From positions 35,957 through 50,334 of the forward strand of contig MGQK01000021.1 in NCBI GenBank assembly GCA_001797815.1: a DNA stretch of 14,378 bases, given 5' to 3'. This stretch comes from Deltaproteobacteria bacterium RBG_13_61_14. Its GTDB lineage: Bacteria > RBG-13-61-14. A program made the translations under genes and the position numbers. The notes beneath the pieces are model-generated. The model did no database searches, was not told where the DNA came from, and saw only the letters and a list, made by a program, of their open reading frames with translations. Every line of letters starts with the position of its first letter. The first letter of the stretch is position 1. This document shows, piece after piece, positions 1-6,477 of this stretch.

Positions 1-608
1 GCAAGAACGAAGCCGAGCAGCGCGTCGCCCAAGAGCGCCTGCTCCAGGAAAAAGCGGACCAGGAAAAGCTGCTCGCCTCGGTCAAAGAAGACAAGATGAC
101 CCACCTCCGCTCGTTAGCCGAGCTGGAGCAGGCGGAAAAAGACCTGGGAAAAATCCTGAGCGGCTTGGCCCAGAGGTCCTCCGGCCCCGAGGGCGAGGGC
201 CTGGCCCTGTTCAAGGGCAGCCTCTGCTACCCGGTCCCGGGCACGGTGGAAGAAGGCTTTGGCGAGAAGGAGAACCCCCGCTTCCACACCGTCACCTTCC
301 GCAAGGGCATTGACCTCCGCGCCCCGGCCGGGGCTCCCATCCGCGCCATCCACGCCGGCACCGTGCTCTTCGCCGACTGGTTCCGGGGCTACGGCAAACT
401 CCTCATCCTCGACCACGGCGCCGGCTATTACTCGCTCTACGCTCACGCCGACTCCCTCTTCAAGTCGGTCGGCGACCCGGTGAAGCAAGGCGAGGTGATC
501 GGCACGGTCGGCGATACCGGCTCGCTCAAGGGCGCTTACCTTTACTTTGAGCTCCGCTTTCACAGCCAGCCCCTGGACCCGGCGCCCTGGCTGGACCCGG
601 ATTGCTGA
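1..608 (+). CDS. EnvC-like murein hydrolase activator (M23/LytM domain), 5'-truncated by the window
   Basis: The reading frame is open from base 3 with no start in the window, so this is the C-terminal ~200 residues. The first ~60 residues are rich in E, K, Q and L, as in the coiled coil of EnvC-type proteins. A LytM/M23 fold follows, with the GIDLRAPAGAPIRAI and RGYGKLLILDHG blocks, then YSLYAHADS and a YLYFELR strand ending in PAPWL, a tail typical of EnvC. The zinc ligands are mostly lost: the first motif reads RKGID instead of HKGID, and the usual HLHFE reads YLYFE. Only the YAH histidine remains. In E. coli EnvC the same degeneration marks a non-catalytic activator of periplasmic amidases that split the septum. 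Function is inferred from family; location would be periplasmic. An M23 peptidase that simply lost activity is the alternative. Confidence 0.85.
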   Translation, partial: KNEAEQRVAQERLLQEKADQEKLLASVKEDKMTHLRSLAELEQAEKDLGKILSGLAQRSSGPEGEGLALFKGSLCYPVPGTVEEGFGEKENPRFHTVTFRKGIDLRAPAGAPIRAIHAGTVLFADWFRGYGKLLILDHGAGYYSLYAHADSLFKSVGDPVKQGEVIGTVGDTGSLKGAYLYFELRFHSQPLDPAPWLDPDC

Positions 609-623
609 GCCATTAGAAAAAAC

Positions 624-642
624 TTGACAGATGTGTTATAGT
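624..642 (+). promoter_or_regulatory. ssrA: Candidate promoter for tmRNA (extended -10)
   Basis: TGTTATAGT at 634-642 is an extended -10 element (TGn plus TATAGT). A perfect TTGACA lies at 624-629, but only 7 bp upstream of the -10, too close to act as its -35. Either the extended -10 works alone or the true -10 lies elsewhere. Initiation here would give a leader of about 100 nt before the mature tmRNA 5' end, removed by RNase P. Confidence 0.35.
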
Positions 643-748
643 AATAAGCAGGAATCGGGCTGATTCTCCCCCGGGAATAGTGATTTCATCCTGAAAAGGA
701 GGTTTTTCTTCCCGCGAACCCTGAACCCGGTTCCGGAATCTCAGGTAT

Positions 749-1105
749 GGGGGCGACATGGTTTCGACGGGGACAGTTGACGCTTTGGGTTGCGTGCCGG
801 GCTCCGCTCGCCCGTAAAACCAGCGGAACGGCTATAAACGCCGACACTAACTACGCACTGGCCGCTTAACTGACGGCCACGTCCGACCGGACTCGCCCGT
901 TGGGCCGGACCCGGGCGTCGATTAGACGGGCTGGCCACAGGCTCCTCGGCCGGTGGAGGCCTGAAGGCGAGATTAATGCTGGCTCGCTGATTCCGGACCG
1001 CTTCCGCGGGGGACGGATCGGCTAAAACTAAAACGCGGAAAACGCACGTAGTAGCCTGGGGCTGAAGGTCTCCGGACGCGGGTTCGATTCCCGCCGCCTC
1101 CACCA
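749..1105 (+). ncRNA. ssrA: tmRNA (transfer-messenger RNA), one-piece
   Basis: This RNA rescues ribosomes stalled on broken mRNAs and tags the stalled peptide for proteolysis. The 5' end GGGGGCGACATGGTTTCGAC and the 3' end GGTTCGATTCCCGCC...CCACCA are the two halves of the tRNA-like domain. The 7-bp acceptor stem forms between 749-755 (GGGGGCG) and CGCCTCC just before ACCA, with one G-U pair. The CCA end is encoded at 1103-1105. The tag reading frame ends AAC GCC GAC ACT AAC TAC GCA CTG GCC GCT TAA (837-869), giving NADTNYALAA. The LAA end is the signal recognised by ClpXP-type proteases. The resume codon is not certain: AAC at 837 gives the usual ten codons, GCC at 840 gives an alanine start. 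Both halves lie in one RNA of 357 nt, so it is not permuted. Confidence 0.97.
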
Positions 1106-1110
1106 AATTT

Positions 1111-1166
1111 GTCCAAACCAGACAGGTATAGATACCGAGTATCTACACCCGCGATCCAGTTTGGAC
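1111..1166 (+). other. Nested inverted repeat just downstream of tmRNA
   Basis: Outer arms GTCCAAAC (1111-1118) and GTTTGGAC (1159-1166) are a perfect 8-bp inverted repeat. They enclose a hairpin of TAGATAC (1129-1135) and GTATCTA (1139-1145) with a CGA loop, extended past one mismatch by GGT/ACC (1125-1127 with 1147-1149). It starts 5 nt after the tmRNA CCA end. No T-tract follows, so it is not a classical intrinsic terminator. It could be a 3'-processing or pausing structure for the tmRNA precursor. Confidence 0.55.
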
Positions 1167-1190
1167 GCCAGTCCCGAATTCTGGTATATT
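1161..1190 (+). promoter_or_regulatory. Candidate promoter of the SDR gene
   Basis: TTGGAC (1161-1166, -35) and TATATT (1185-1190, -10) are separated by 18 bp, and the -10 is extended (TGGTATATT). Initiation near 1197 leaves a leader of about 20 nt that includes the ribosome-binding site GGAGG at 1209-1213. The -35 hexamer lies inside the right arm of the upstream inverted repeat. Confidence 0.5.
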
Positions 1191-1218
1191 CGCTCAAAAT
1201 ATTTTCGCGGAGGAATGA

Positions 1219-2037
1219 ATGTTCAAGAACAAGGTCATTATCATAACCGGAGGCTCCAGCGGAGTCGGCAAAGAACTAAGCATTCGACTTGCCCAAAACG
1301 GAGCTCATCTGGCCGTCATTGCCCGGGAAAAAGCAAAACTGAATGCGGTTAAAGAACAGCTTTCAAAATCAGCCGCCGCCGGCCAGAAAATCGAGGCTTA
1401 TTCCTGCGATGTTTCAAGCTTTGACGCGGTGCAGGAAACCTTCAGCCGGGTGGCAAAAGACCTGGGGCTCCCCGACATCCTGATCAACTCCGCCGGCATC
1501 TTGAGAGAAAGCTATTTTGAGAAGCAATCGCTCGACACCTTCCGCGAGACCATGGCCATAAACTTTTTCGGCTCCCTGCATTGCATCAAGGCCGTGCTCC
1601 CCTTTTTCAAGCAAAAGCAAGAAGGCAGGATCGTCAACATCTCCTCCACCGCCGGTCTGCTCGGAGTATTCGGCTATTCCGCCTACTGCTCCGCCAAATA
1701 CGCCCTGGTCGGCCTGACCGAGGCCTTGAGGTCTGAATTCAAGCCCCAGAACATCAAGTTCCACCTGGTCTGCCCGCCGGAATTCGAGTCGCCGATGGTG
1801 GATGAGCTTAACACCTATCGCACCCTGGAAAACCAAACCGTGGTCCATACCATCCCGGTCTTAAGCGTGGATGCGGTCGCCGCCGCGATCATCAAAGGCA
1901 TGGAAAAAGACCGCTACCTCATCATCCCCGGAGCGATTACCAAAATGGTGACCACATTCAACCGGCTCTTCCCCTTCCTCGGCCGGCTGGTCGTGGACAC
2001 CCAGATCAAAAAAGTTTACCGCGGACCGGATAAATAA
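1219..2037 (+). CDS. Short-chain dehydrogenase/reductase, 3-ketodihydrosphingosine-reductase-like
   Basis: This is a complete classical SDR of 272 residues. The nucleotide-binding motif TGGSSGVG is at residues 10-17, with NSAG in place of NNAG in the fourth strand. The catalytic serine is in NISSTAG and the YxxxK motif in YSAYCSAK. The cofactor is NAD(P)H; an Arg after the second strand (VIAREK) favours NADPH. The stretch LGVFGYSAYCSAKYALVGL and the following CPPEFESPMVDE closely resemble eukaryotic and bacterial 3-ketodihydrosphingosine reductases, which make dihydrosphingosine for sphingolipids. That substrate is inferred from memory of the family; no sphingolipid gene is adjacent. The ATG at 1219 has GGAGG 5 bases upstream. 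An ATG at 1215 is in another frame. The C-terminal ~50 residues are hydrophobic (IIPGAITKMV, LFPFLGRLV), fitting membrane association. Confidence 0.88.
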   Translation: MFKNKVIIITGGSSGVGKELSIRLAQNGAHLAVIAREKAKLNAVKEQLSKSAAAGQKIEAYSCDVSSFDAVQETFSRVAKDLGLPDILINSAGILRESYFEKQSLDTFRETMAINFFGSLHCIKAVLPFFKQKQEGRIVNISSTAGLLGVFGYSAYCSAKYALVGLTEALRSEFKPQNIKFHLVCPPEFESPMVDELNTYRTLENQTVVHTIPVLSVDAVAAAIIKGMEKDRYLIIPGAITKMVTTFNRLFPFLGRLVVDTQIKKVYRGPDK

Positions 2038-2088
2038 TCCTACCAGCAATCGGCTGACAGAGCACTAGGCAGGTCAGGAAAGAATTAT

Positions 2089-2169
2089 CCACCAAAAGAC
2101 ACGAAGGGAAATCCCGCAACAGGAAAAAACTCTTTTCCCTTGGCCCTTAGTGCCTTGGTGTCTTGGTGG
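2089..2169. repeat. Imperfect inverted repeat after the SDR gene
   Basis: CCACCAAAAGACACGAAGG (2089-2107) is an imperfect inverted copy of CCTTGGTGTCTTGGTGG (2153-2169), with one mismatch and a 2-base indel. The arms are about 45 bp apart. The arm sequence resembles a motif commonly seen between genes in bacterial genomes (recalled, not checked). It may act as a terminator or be a mobile remnant. Confidence 0.5.
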
Positions 2170-2185
2170 TAAAAGTCTTTATCCA

Positions 2186-2439
2186 CCACCGGCAGGTGGC
2201 GGCGGCAGCCGGCCCTGGCGGCTTGCAGATTTCTGCCCTTGACCAACGGTCCTTCGACCCTGAGCTCCCTTCGGGTCTGAGCCTCAGGGTCGAAGACAGG
2301 CCGAAGCGGGAAAGGGCCCTGTTTCCCCCACCGGCAGGTGGCCCCCGGCGGCTCGATGATTTAAGCCCACGACCAGCGGTCCTTCGACCAAGGGCTCCCT
2401 TCGGGTCTGAGCCTCAGGGTCGAAGACAGGCCGAAGCGG
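2186..2439. repeat. Duplicated composite palindromic element (two copies)
   Basis: Two copies of a composite unit lie in tandem. Each begins with the palindrome CCACCGGCAGGTGG (2186-2199 and 2328-2341). Each ends with a 69-bp block, 2241-2309 and 2371-2439, which match at 65 of 69 positions. In copy 1 the block holds a perfect 13-bp inverted repeat, CTTCGACCCTGAG (2252-2264) with CTCAGGGTCGAAG (2283-2295), and CCCTTCGGG in the loop. In copy 2 three substitutions in the left arm weaken the stem. This looks like a REP- or BIME-type intergenic element. Confidence 0.7.
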
Positions 2440-2458
2440 AAGCAGGCCAATATTGAGT

Positions 2459-2486
2459 CCAGGTGTCACACCTGGTGGCTCACCAG
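2459..2486. other. Two overlapping, mutually exclusive hairpins
   Basis: CCAGGTG (2459-2465) pairs with CACCTGG (2469-2475) around a TCA loop. CTGGTG (2472-2477) pairs with CACCAG (2481-2486) around GCT. The two stems share bases 2472-2475, so only one can form at a time. No gene follows closely, so this is reported only as a structure. Confidence 0.5.
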
Positions 2487-2777
2487 AACTGCAACAAACA
2501 TACATATATAGGGGGGAGTGAAAAAGAAGGTTGAAGGACGAAAGATGAGGTCTGAAATCAAACAATTATTCGAAATGATAACCTGGCGATTTCTCAAGAC
2601 CTTTTTGTCCCAGCTCCCCCAAGATGCACCCCCATTCCCGGCCCCGGCTCTTCCAAATCCCCAAATACTCCTCTCCGACTACCCGGGAACCAACTTAACC
2701 TGGCGAAATTTCTCTTGGTTTCTTCTTCTTCTCTTTCCCGACATACTACATACGACATACGAAATACCCTCTTCAAA

Positions 2778-2878
2778 CGTCCCCCCATTCTGCACGCCAA
2801 CCACCCCATTCTGCGCAGCAACCACCCCATCCTGCCAGCGAACCACCCCATTCTGTGCGGCAACCACCCCAGGTTCCG
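2778..2878. repeat. 21-bp tandem repeat (about 4.5 copies)
   Basis: The unit AACCACCCCATTCTGCGCAGC recurs with a period of exactly 21 bp from 2799, 2820, 2841 and 2862, with a degenerate copy starting at 2778. Copies differ at a few positions. Because 21 is a multiple of three, frames on both strands stay open through it and give false repetitive peptides. No start site supports translation. Confidence 0.75.
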
Positions 2879-2879
2879 A

Positions 2880-3060
2880 AGGCTTGAGGCATTAGACTTT
2901 AGGCTTTAGACTAAAGCCTAAGTCCTTCGATTCATAAGTTCGATGACGAACTTATTTACTCAGGACTTAGTGCTGAGTAAGCAAATAAGTCTTTGCGATA
3001 AAATAAATACGTCATTGTATTTGCGAATCGAAGCACTAAGCCACCTAATGCCTAAAGCCT
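2880..3060. mobile_element. 181-bp nested palindrome with terminal inverted repeats (MITE-like)
   Basis: The ends AGGCTTGAGGCATTAG (2880-2895) and its inverted partner at 3045-3060 match at 15 of 16 positions. Inside are further inverted pairs. TTAGGCTTTAG/CTAAAGCCTAA lie at 2899-2909 and 2911-2921. CTTCGATTC (2925-2933) matches GAATCGAAG (3025-3033). ATAAGTTCG (2934-2942) matches CGAACTTAT (2947-2955). TTACTCAG (2956-2963) matches CTGAGTAA (2973-2980). GCAAATA (2981-2987) matches TATTTGC (3018-3024). The AGGCTTTAG block can also pair with 3052-3060. The element is AT-rich compared with its surroundings and has no ORF. I see no target-site duplication. A non-autonomous transposable element or a folded RNA/DNA element are the two readings. 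Confidence 0.6.
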
Positions 3061-3090
3061 CTTGATGCACCATGCACTGTGCACTCCCTT

Positions 3091-3115
3091 ATGTGTAAAG
3101 TGAAGCTCTGACCCC
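3091..3115 (-). repeat. REP-like motif (GGGGTCAGAGC type)
   Basis: On the minus strand this begins GGGGTCAGAGCTTCACTTTA. It resembles the GGGGTCAG motifs that I recall around REP-associated (IS200-like) transposases. A related motif is at 6674-6690 and a shorter one on the minus strand at 10392-10405. No transposase gene is present in the window. Confidence 0.45.
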
Positions 3116-3172
3116 AATCCCCCCAATCCCCCATGTCGAATGGCGGCCGGGAGCGAAAAGAGACAAATGGCG

Positions 3173-3190
3173 CCCTGAGCTTGTCGAGGG
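3173..3190. repeat. CCCTGAGC-GTCGAGGG palindromic motif
   Basis: CCCTGAGCTTGTCGAGGG is an imperfect palindrome. It shares the CTGAG/TCGA core words with the arms of the duplicated element at 2252-2295, so the two may belong to one repeat family. It lies about 70 bp past the 3' end of the minus-strand LVIVD gene. Confidence 0.45.
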
Positions 3191-3256
3191 AGAGTCTCTT
3201 CCCCTTGCTCGGACCAGAGAGCCGGATTATGCTCGGTCGGTAATCGCTGAAGATTA

Positions 3257-4759
3257 TTACGGCGGCGTCTGGATAAAGACCACTTGCAGGCCGGCCGCGT
3301 AATCCGCGAGGTATGCATAAGGAAAAAGGTAATCAACCCCCCGGGCGTTGGGAGACGCATAGGTCGCGGCAAGAACGGGCGAGGCGGGCACGGTTACATT
3401 GATCACCTGCAGCCCGCCGGTGTCATCGGCCACAAAGGCATAGGAATTAAGGACCTCCACGGCAAATGCCGAGCCGGGGGTATTATAGCTGCCCGCTAAA
3501 ACGGGGGAGGATGGGGTAGCGACGTTGATGATTTGCAGCCCGGACGCGCTGTCTGCCACATAAGCGTAACTATCCACCACCTGGACGCGGCGCGCGACGT
3601 TAGGCGTGTTATAAATTCCCACCTGGGCCGGGGCGCTGGGGGTCGTCACGTCAATGATTCGGAGCCCGGCGGTGTCATCGGCCACGTAGGCGTAGTTGCC
3701 GCTGACAAAGACGCCCCTGGCCAAGGTGGTGGGATAGTTGCCGGCCAGAGTGGGCGAGGTCTTGCTGGTCACGTCAATAATTTGCAGCCCGGACCCGGAA
3801 TCCGCCACATACGCGTAATTTCCGCTCGCAAACACGCCGCGAGCCAGCCCGGGGGTGTCATAACTGCCGGCCAGAGACGGCGCGGCCGGGTCGGACACGT
3901 CAACAATCGTCAGGCCCATGCCGTAGTCCGCGACATACGCGTAATTGCCGCTCACGTATACATCGTTGGCTTCTCCTGCGGTGTCATAGCTCCCGACCGG
4001 GCTGAGACTGCCGGAGGTGGAGAGCGAGAAAATCTCCAGACCTACCGAACCTTCGATTACATATAACAGGTTATTGGCGGTCATTACCTTGGTTGGCGAG
4101 GCAGTCGGAACCAGAGAAGCAAATGGATGGCAGTCGCCGTTAAAGCAACTCTGGTCAATGCCGTCGCCGCAGATGTCCACCGCGCCAGTATAGATCGAGG
4201 CATCGAAATCGTTGCAGTCGTCGTTCGGCGTATTGGCACTGATCGGTTTGAAATGCCCGTCGCCGTCCGCGTCCAGGTCCTTAAGCCACTGGGTATCCAC
4301 GGACAGCGCGGTGTCCGCGGTGGTGGCCGTGTCTGCCGATGCCGCAGAGTTAACTTTGTCCACCTGCATGGCGTAGGGACTGGAGCTGATCAGCACCCGC
4401 GGGGTCATCTCCAGGTCCGAGTTCACCTGGACACCCATCCAGACATCAGCATGGTTTTGAAACACTGCGGCCAACGTGCTCTCAGCGCCCGGTGTGATCG
4501 TGCCCGAGCCGATCAACACGTTGTAGATGCCCTTGGTCACGGCCACGTTCGGCTGGAGCACGCTGAGATAGAGAGTGCCGCCGGTTTCCGCGGAGTAGAA
4601 GGCGAATGTCAAATTAACATTCACCCCGTCCAGGGGCTGGCCCGTGGAATTCGTGAGCCGACCCTGGTAGTTGATTAGCTGCGGCACCGATTGAGCCAGG
4701 CAAACACTGGAGACGATCAATCCCACAACTAATGGCATATAAACAAGTGTTCTTTTCAT
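3257..4759 (-). CDS. Secreted LVIVD beta-propeller protein with MopE-like motif, paralogue A
   Basis: 500 residues from the ATG at 4759. AGGA lies 8 bases upstream. An in-frame ATG at 4765 is too close to that site, and the open frame beyond runs antisense-like over the neighbour's end. Residues 1-23 form a Sec signal peptide ending CLA-Q. Residues 26-131 are the 'INYQGRL...MTPR...PYAM' domain seen at the N-terminus of many bacterial surface proteins. Residues 161-210 carry DADGDG, DDCND and paired Cys (CGDGIDQSCFNGDC), a MopE-like putative metal-binding motif. From about 215 to the end are seven repeats of the type SGNYAYVADxxxGLxIIDVxxPxxP (LVIVD family), the first and last degenerate, consistent with a seven-bladed propeller. 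No anchor or sorting signal is visible, so it is probably secreted. It follows its paralogue by 52 bp in the same operon. Molecular function is unknown. Confidence 0.87.
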   Translation of the reverse strand: MKRTLVYMPLVVGLIVSSVCLAQSVPQLINYQGRLTNSTGQPLDGVNVNLTFAFYSAETGGTLYLSVLQPNVAVTKGIYNVLIGSGTITPGAESTLAAVFQNHADVWMGVQVNSDLEMTPRVLISSSPYAMQVDKVNSAASADTATTADTALSVDTQWLKDLDADGDGHFKPISANTPNDDCNDFDASIYTGAVDICGDGIDQSCFNGDCHPFASLVPTASPTKVMTANNLLYVIEGSVGLEIFSLSTSGSLSPVGSYDTAGEANDVYVSGNYAYVADYGMGLTIVDVSDPAAPSLAGSYDTPGLARGVFASGNYAYVADSGSGLQIIDVTSKTSPTLAGNYPTTLARGVFVSGNYAYVADDTAGLRIIDVTTPSAPAQVGIYNTPNVARRVQVVDSYAYVADSASGLQIINVATPSSPVLAGSYNTPGSAFAVEVLNSYAFVADDTGGLQVINVTVPASPVLAATYASPNARGVDYLFPYAYLADYAAGLQVVFIQTPP

Positions 4760-4811
4760 TACCATAATCCTTTGGTTGATTACAGATTCCTGTTTTCCAT
4801 TAAAAATTTCC

Positions 4812-6329
4812 TCACGGCGGTGTCGGGGTATAGATGATCTGCAGGCCGGACGTATAGTCCCCGACATAGCTATAGGCCCCGGAAACGTAAATACCGATCG
4901 CGGTTCCCGGGGTGTTGTATGTTCCGGCCAGGGTGGGTGAGGCCGGGCTGAACACATCGATTATTTGCAGGCCGAACCCCCAATCTGTGACAAAGGCATA
5001 GTTCCCGGAAGCGAAAACCTTGATGGCCCTGCCCGGGGTGTCGTAATTTCCGGCCAGGGTCGGCGCGGAAGGGTTTGAAACATCGATGATCTGCAGGCCG
5101 AAGGTATCATCCGTCACGTAGGCATAGTTCCCGGAAGTATCAACGCCCCAGGCGTAGCCCGGGGTGTTGTATGTTCCGACCAGGGTTGGCGCGGCCGGGT
5201 TGGATACATTGCATATGGACAGTCCCCATTCATAATCTGCGATATAGGCATAACTCCCGGAGACGTCAACGTCATAGGCATATCCAGGGGTGGAGCAGGT
5301 TGAGATCATGACAGGTGCGGCCGGGTTGGACACATCGATGATCTTCAGGGAAGACCAATAATCCGCGACATAGGCGTAGTTCCCCACGACCTGAACGTCA
5401 TATGCGCTGCCCGGGGTGTCGTATGTCCCGACCAGGGAGGGCGCAGCCGGGTTGGATATGTCGAGGACCAAAAGGCCGTAACTCGCGGCCGCGACGTAGG
5501 CATAGCTCCCGGAAACGTAAACTGAACCATAGTTGGCACCGGTGATATAATGTGTCCCGGCCAGAGCCGGCGCATATGGACTCGAGATATTAATGATCTG
5601 AAGTCCGGACTCCCCGTCAGCCACATAAGCATAGGTCCCGGAAACGTAACTGTTCTGCGCTTCACCCGGGGTATCATATGTTCCCGCGTGATAACAATCC
5701 CCGTTCCGGCAGTTGCTGTCTATCCCGTCTCCGCAGGTATCTGTCTTGCCGGGGTATATGTTCGGGTCACCGTCATCGCAGTCGTCATTGGGGGTATTGG
5801 CGCTGACCGGCTTGTAGTGTCCGTCGCCGTCCAGGTCCAGGTCCTTGAGCCAATCCGTATCAACGGACAAGCTAGTGGTGGCCGTGGCGGCGGTAACCGC
5901 GGTGTTGCAGGTATTTGCATTCTCGCCGGACATGGAATACGGAGTGGAACTGATGCGAGAGCGGGGAGTCATCTCCGGGTCCGCGTCCACCTTCACTCCC
6001 ATCCAGACCTCGCTGTGGTTCTGGAACACCGCGAACAACGTGCTCTCCGCGCCCGGCGTTATCGTGCCCGAACCGATGAGCACGTTATAGATGCCCTTGG
6101 TCATGGCCACGTTCGGCTGGAGCACGCTGAGATAGAGAGTGCCGCTGGTTTCCGCGGAGTAGAAGGCAAAGGTTAAATCAACATTCACCCCGTTCAGCGG
6201 CTGGCCCGTGGAATTCGTGAGCCGACCCTGGTAGTTGATAAGTTGCGGCACTGACTGCGCCCAGGCAATGCCCAACTCAACTCCCAAAAATGCAACACAA
6301 ACAAGCGCCGACCAAATCTTCCCTCTCAT
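4812..6329 (-). CDS. Secreted LVIVD beta-propeller protein with MopE-like motif, paralogue B
   Basis: 505 residues, with the same architecture as the downstream paralogue. There is a signal peptide (1-24, ending AWA-Q) and an INYQGRL domain (about 28-132). The MopE-like stretch at 163-212 has DLDGDGHYKP, DDCDDGDPN and CGDGIDSNCRNGDC. Seven LVIVD repeats run to the C-terminus, the last short and ending TPTPP. The ATG at 6329 is preceded by a run of nine G that serves as ribosome-binding site. Paralogue identity is very high at DNA level in the N-terminal domain (for example 6199-6239 is identical to 4635-4675) and much lower in the propeller. This suggests a recent duplication with diversifying blades, or gene conversion at the 5' part. 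It is the first gene of a two-gene minus-strand operon. Confidence 0.88.
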   Translation of the reverse strand: MRGKIWSALVCVAFLGVELGIAWAQSVPQLINYQGRLTNSTGQPLNGVNVDLTFAFYSAETSGTLYLSVLQPNVAMTKGIYNVLIGSGTITPGAESTLFAVFQNHSEVWMGVKVDADPEMTPRSRISSTPYSMSGENANTCNTAVTAATATTSLSVDTDWLKDLDLDGDGHYKPVSANTPNDDCDDGDPNIYPGKTDTCGDGIDSNCRNGDCYHAGTYDTPGEAQNSYVSGTYAYVADGESGLQIINISSPYAPALAGTHYITGANYGSVYVSGSYAYVAAASYGLLVLDISNPAAPSLVGTYDTPGSAYDVQVVGNYAYVADYWSSLKIIDVSNPAAPVMISTCSTPGYAYDVDVSGSYAYIADYEWGLSICNVSNPAAPTLVGTYNTPGYAWGVDTSGNYAYVTDDTFGLQIIDVSNPSAPTLAGNYDTPGRAIKVFASGNYAFVTDWGFGLQIIDVFSPASPTLAGTYNTPGTAIGIYVSGAYSYVGDYTSGLQIIYTPTPP

Positions 6330-6354
6330 GACTCGCCCCCCCCTTTATCAGTTT

Positions 6355-6383
6355 ATTGTTTCAGAAACCGAAAGACCTGTCAA
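6355..6383 (-). promoter_or_regulatory. Candidate promoter of the LVIVD operon
   Basis: On the minus strand TTGACA (6383-6378) and AACAAT (6360-6355) are separated by 17 bp. The -35 is perfect; the -10 matches 4 of 6 consensus bases, including the key A2 and T6. Initiation near 6348 would give a leader of about 20 nt that contains the G-run ribosome-binding site. This is the only good minus-strand promoter seen in the divergent region. Confidence 0.45.
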
Positions 6384-6477
6384 CAAGCCAATACTTGCAG
6401 TTTTGCGGAACTTGCTGGAATTATGGGCTATTTTTTCGTTATGGGAATCCGGTTACAAACCTTTATCCCGTCCCGTT

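Larger units (their letters stand above)
2038..3256. other. Gene-poor repeat cluster
   Basis: No frame here has both a convincing start site and a protein-like composition; the long open frames come from repeats whose unit is a multiple of three or from palindromes. Distinct repeat families are packed side by side and are listed separately. Between them, 2490-2777 holds AT-richer sequence with a short CATAC/GACATACGA run near 2748-2762 and nothing else I can name. From 3116 to 3256 there are short C-rich runs (CCCCAATCC copies) and the region just beyond the 3' end of the minus-strand LVIVD gene. No clear intrinsic terminator for that gene is visible. Confidence 0.75.

Noticed and set aside
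741-1106. Minus-strand ORF of 121 codons over the tmRNA
   Set aside because: It is the antisense of tmRNA; the start MVEAAGIEPASGD is a well-known artefact of translating the complement of a tRNA-like 3' end.
2163-2456. 97-codon plus-strand ORF
   Set aside because: It lies across the duplicated palindromic element, has no ribosome-binding site, and its peptide simply repeats with the DNA repeat.
2778-2878. CRISPR array
   Set aside because: The 21-bp units are directly adjacent with no spacers, and no cas gene is present.
2518-2895. 125-codon plus-strand ORF with a repetitive PFCAATTP C-terminus
   Set aside because: The repeats come from the 21-bp DNA repeat, which is open in several frames on both strands; the start is a GTG in a G-run and the composition is not protein-like.
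4760-4957. Upstream extension of LVIVD paralogue A to 4957
   Set aside because: It overlaps the neighbouring gene's end in another frame and would hide the clear signal peptide; AGGA fits the ATG at 4759.
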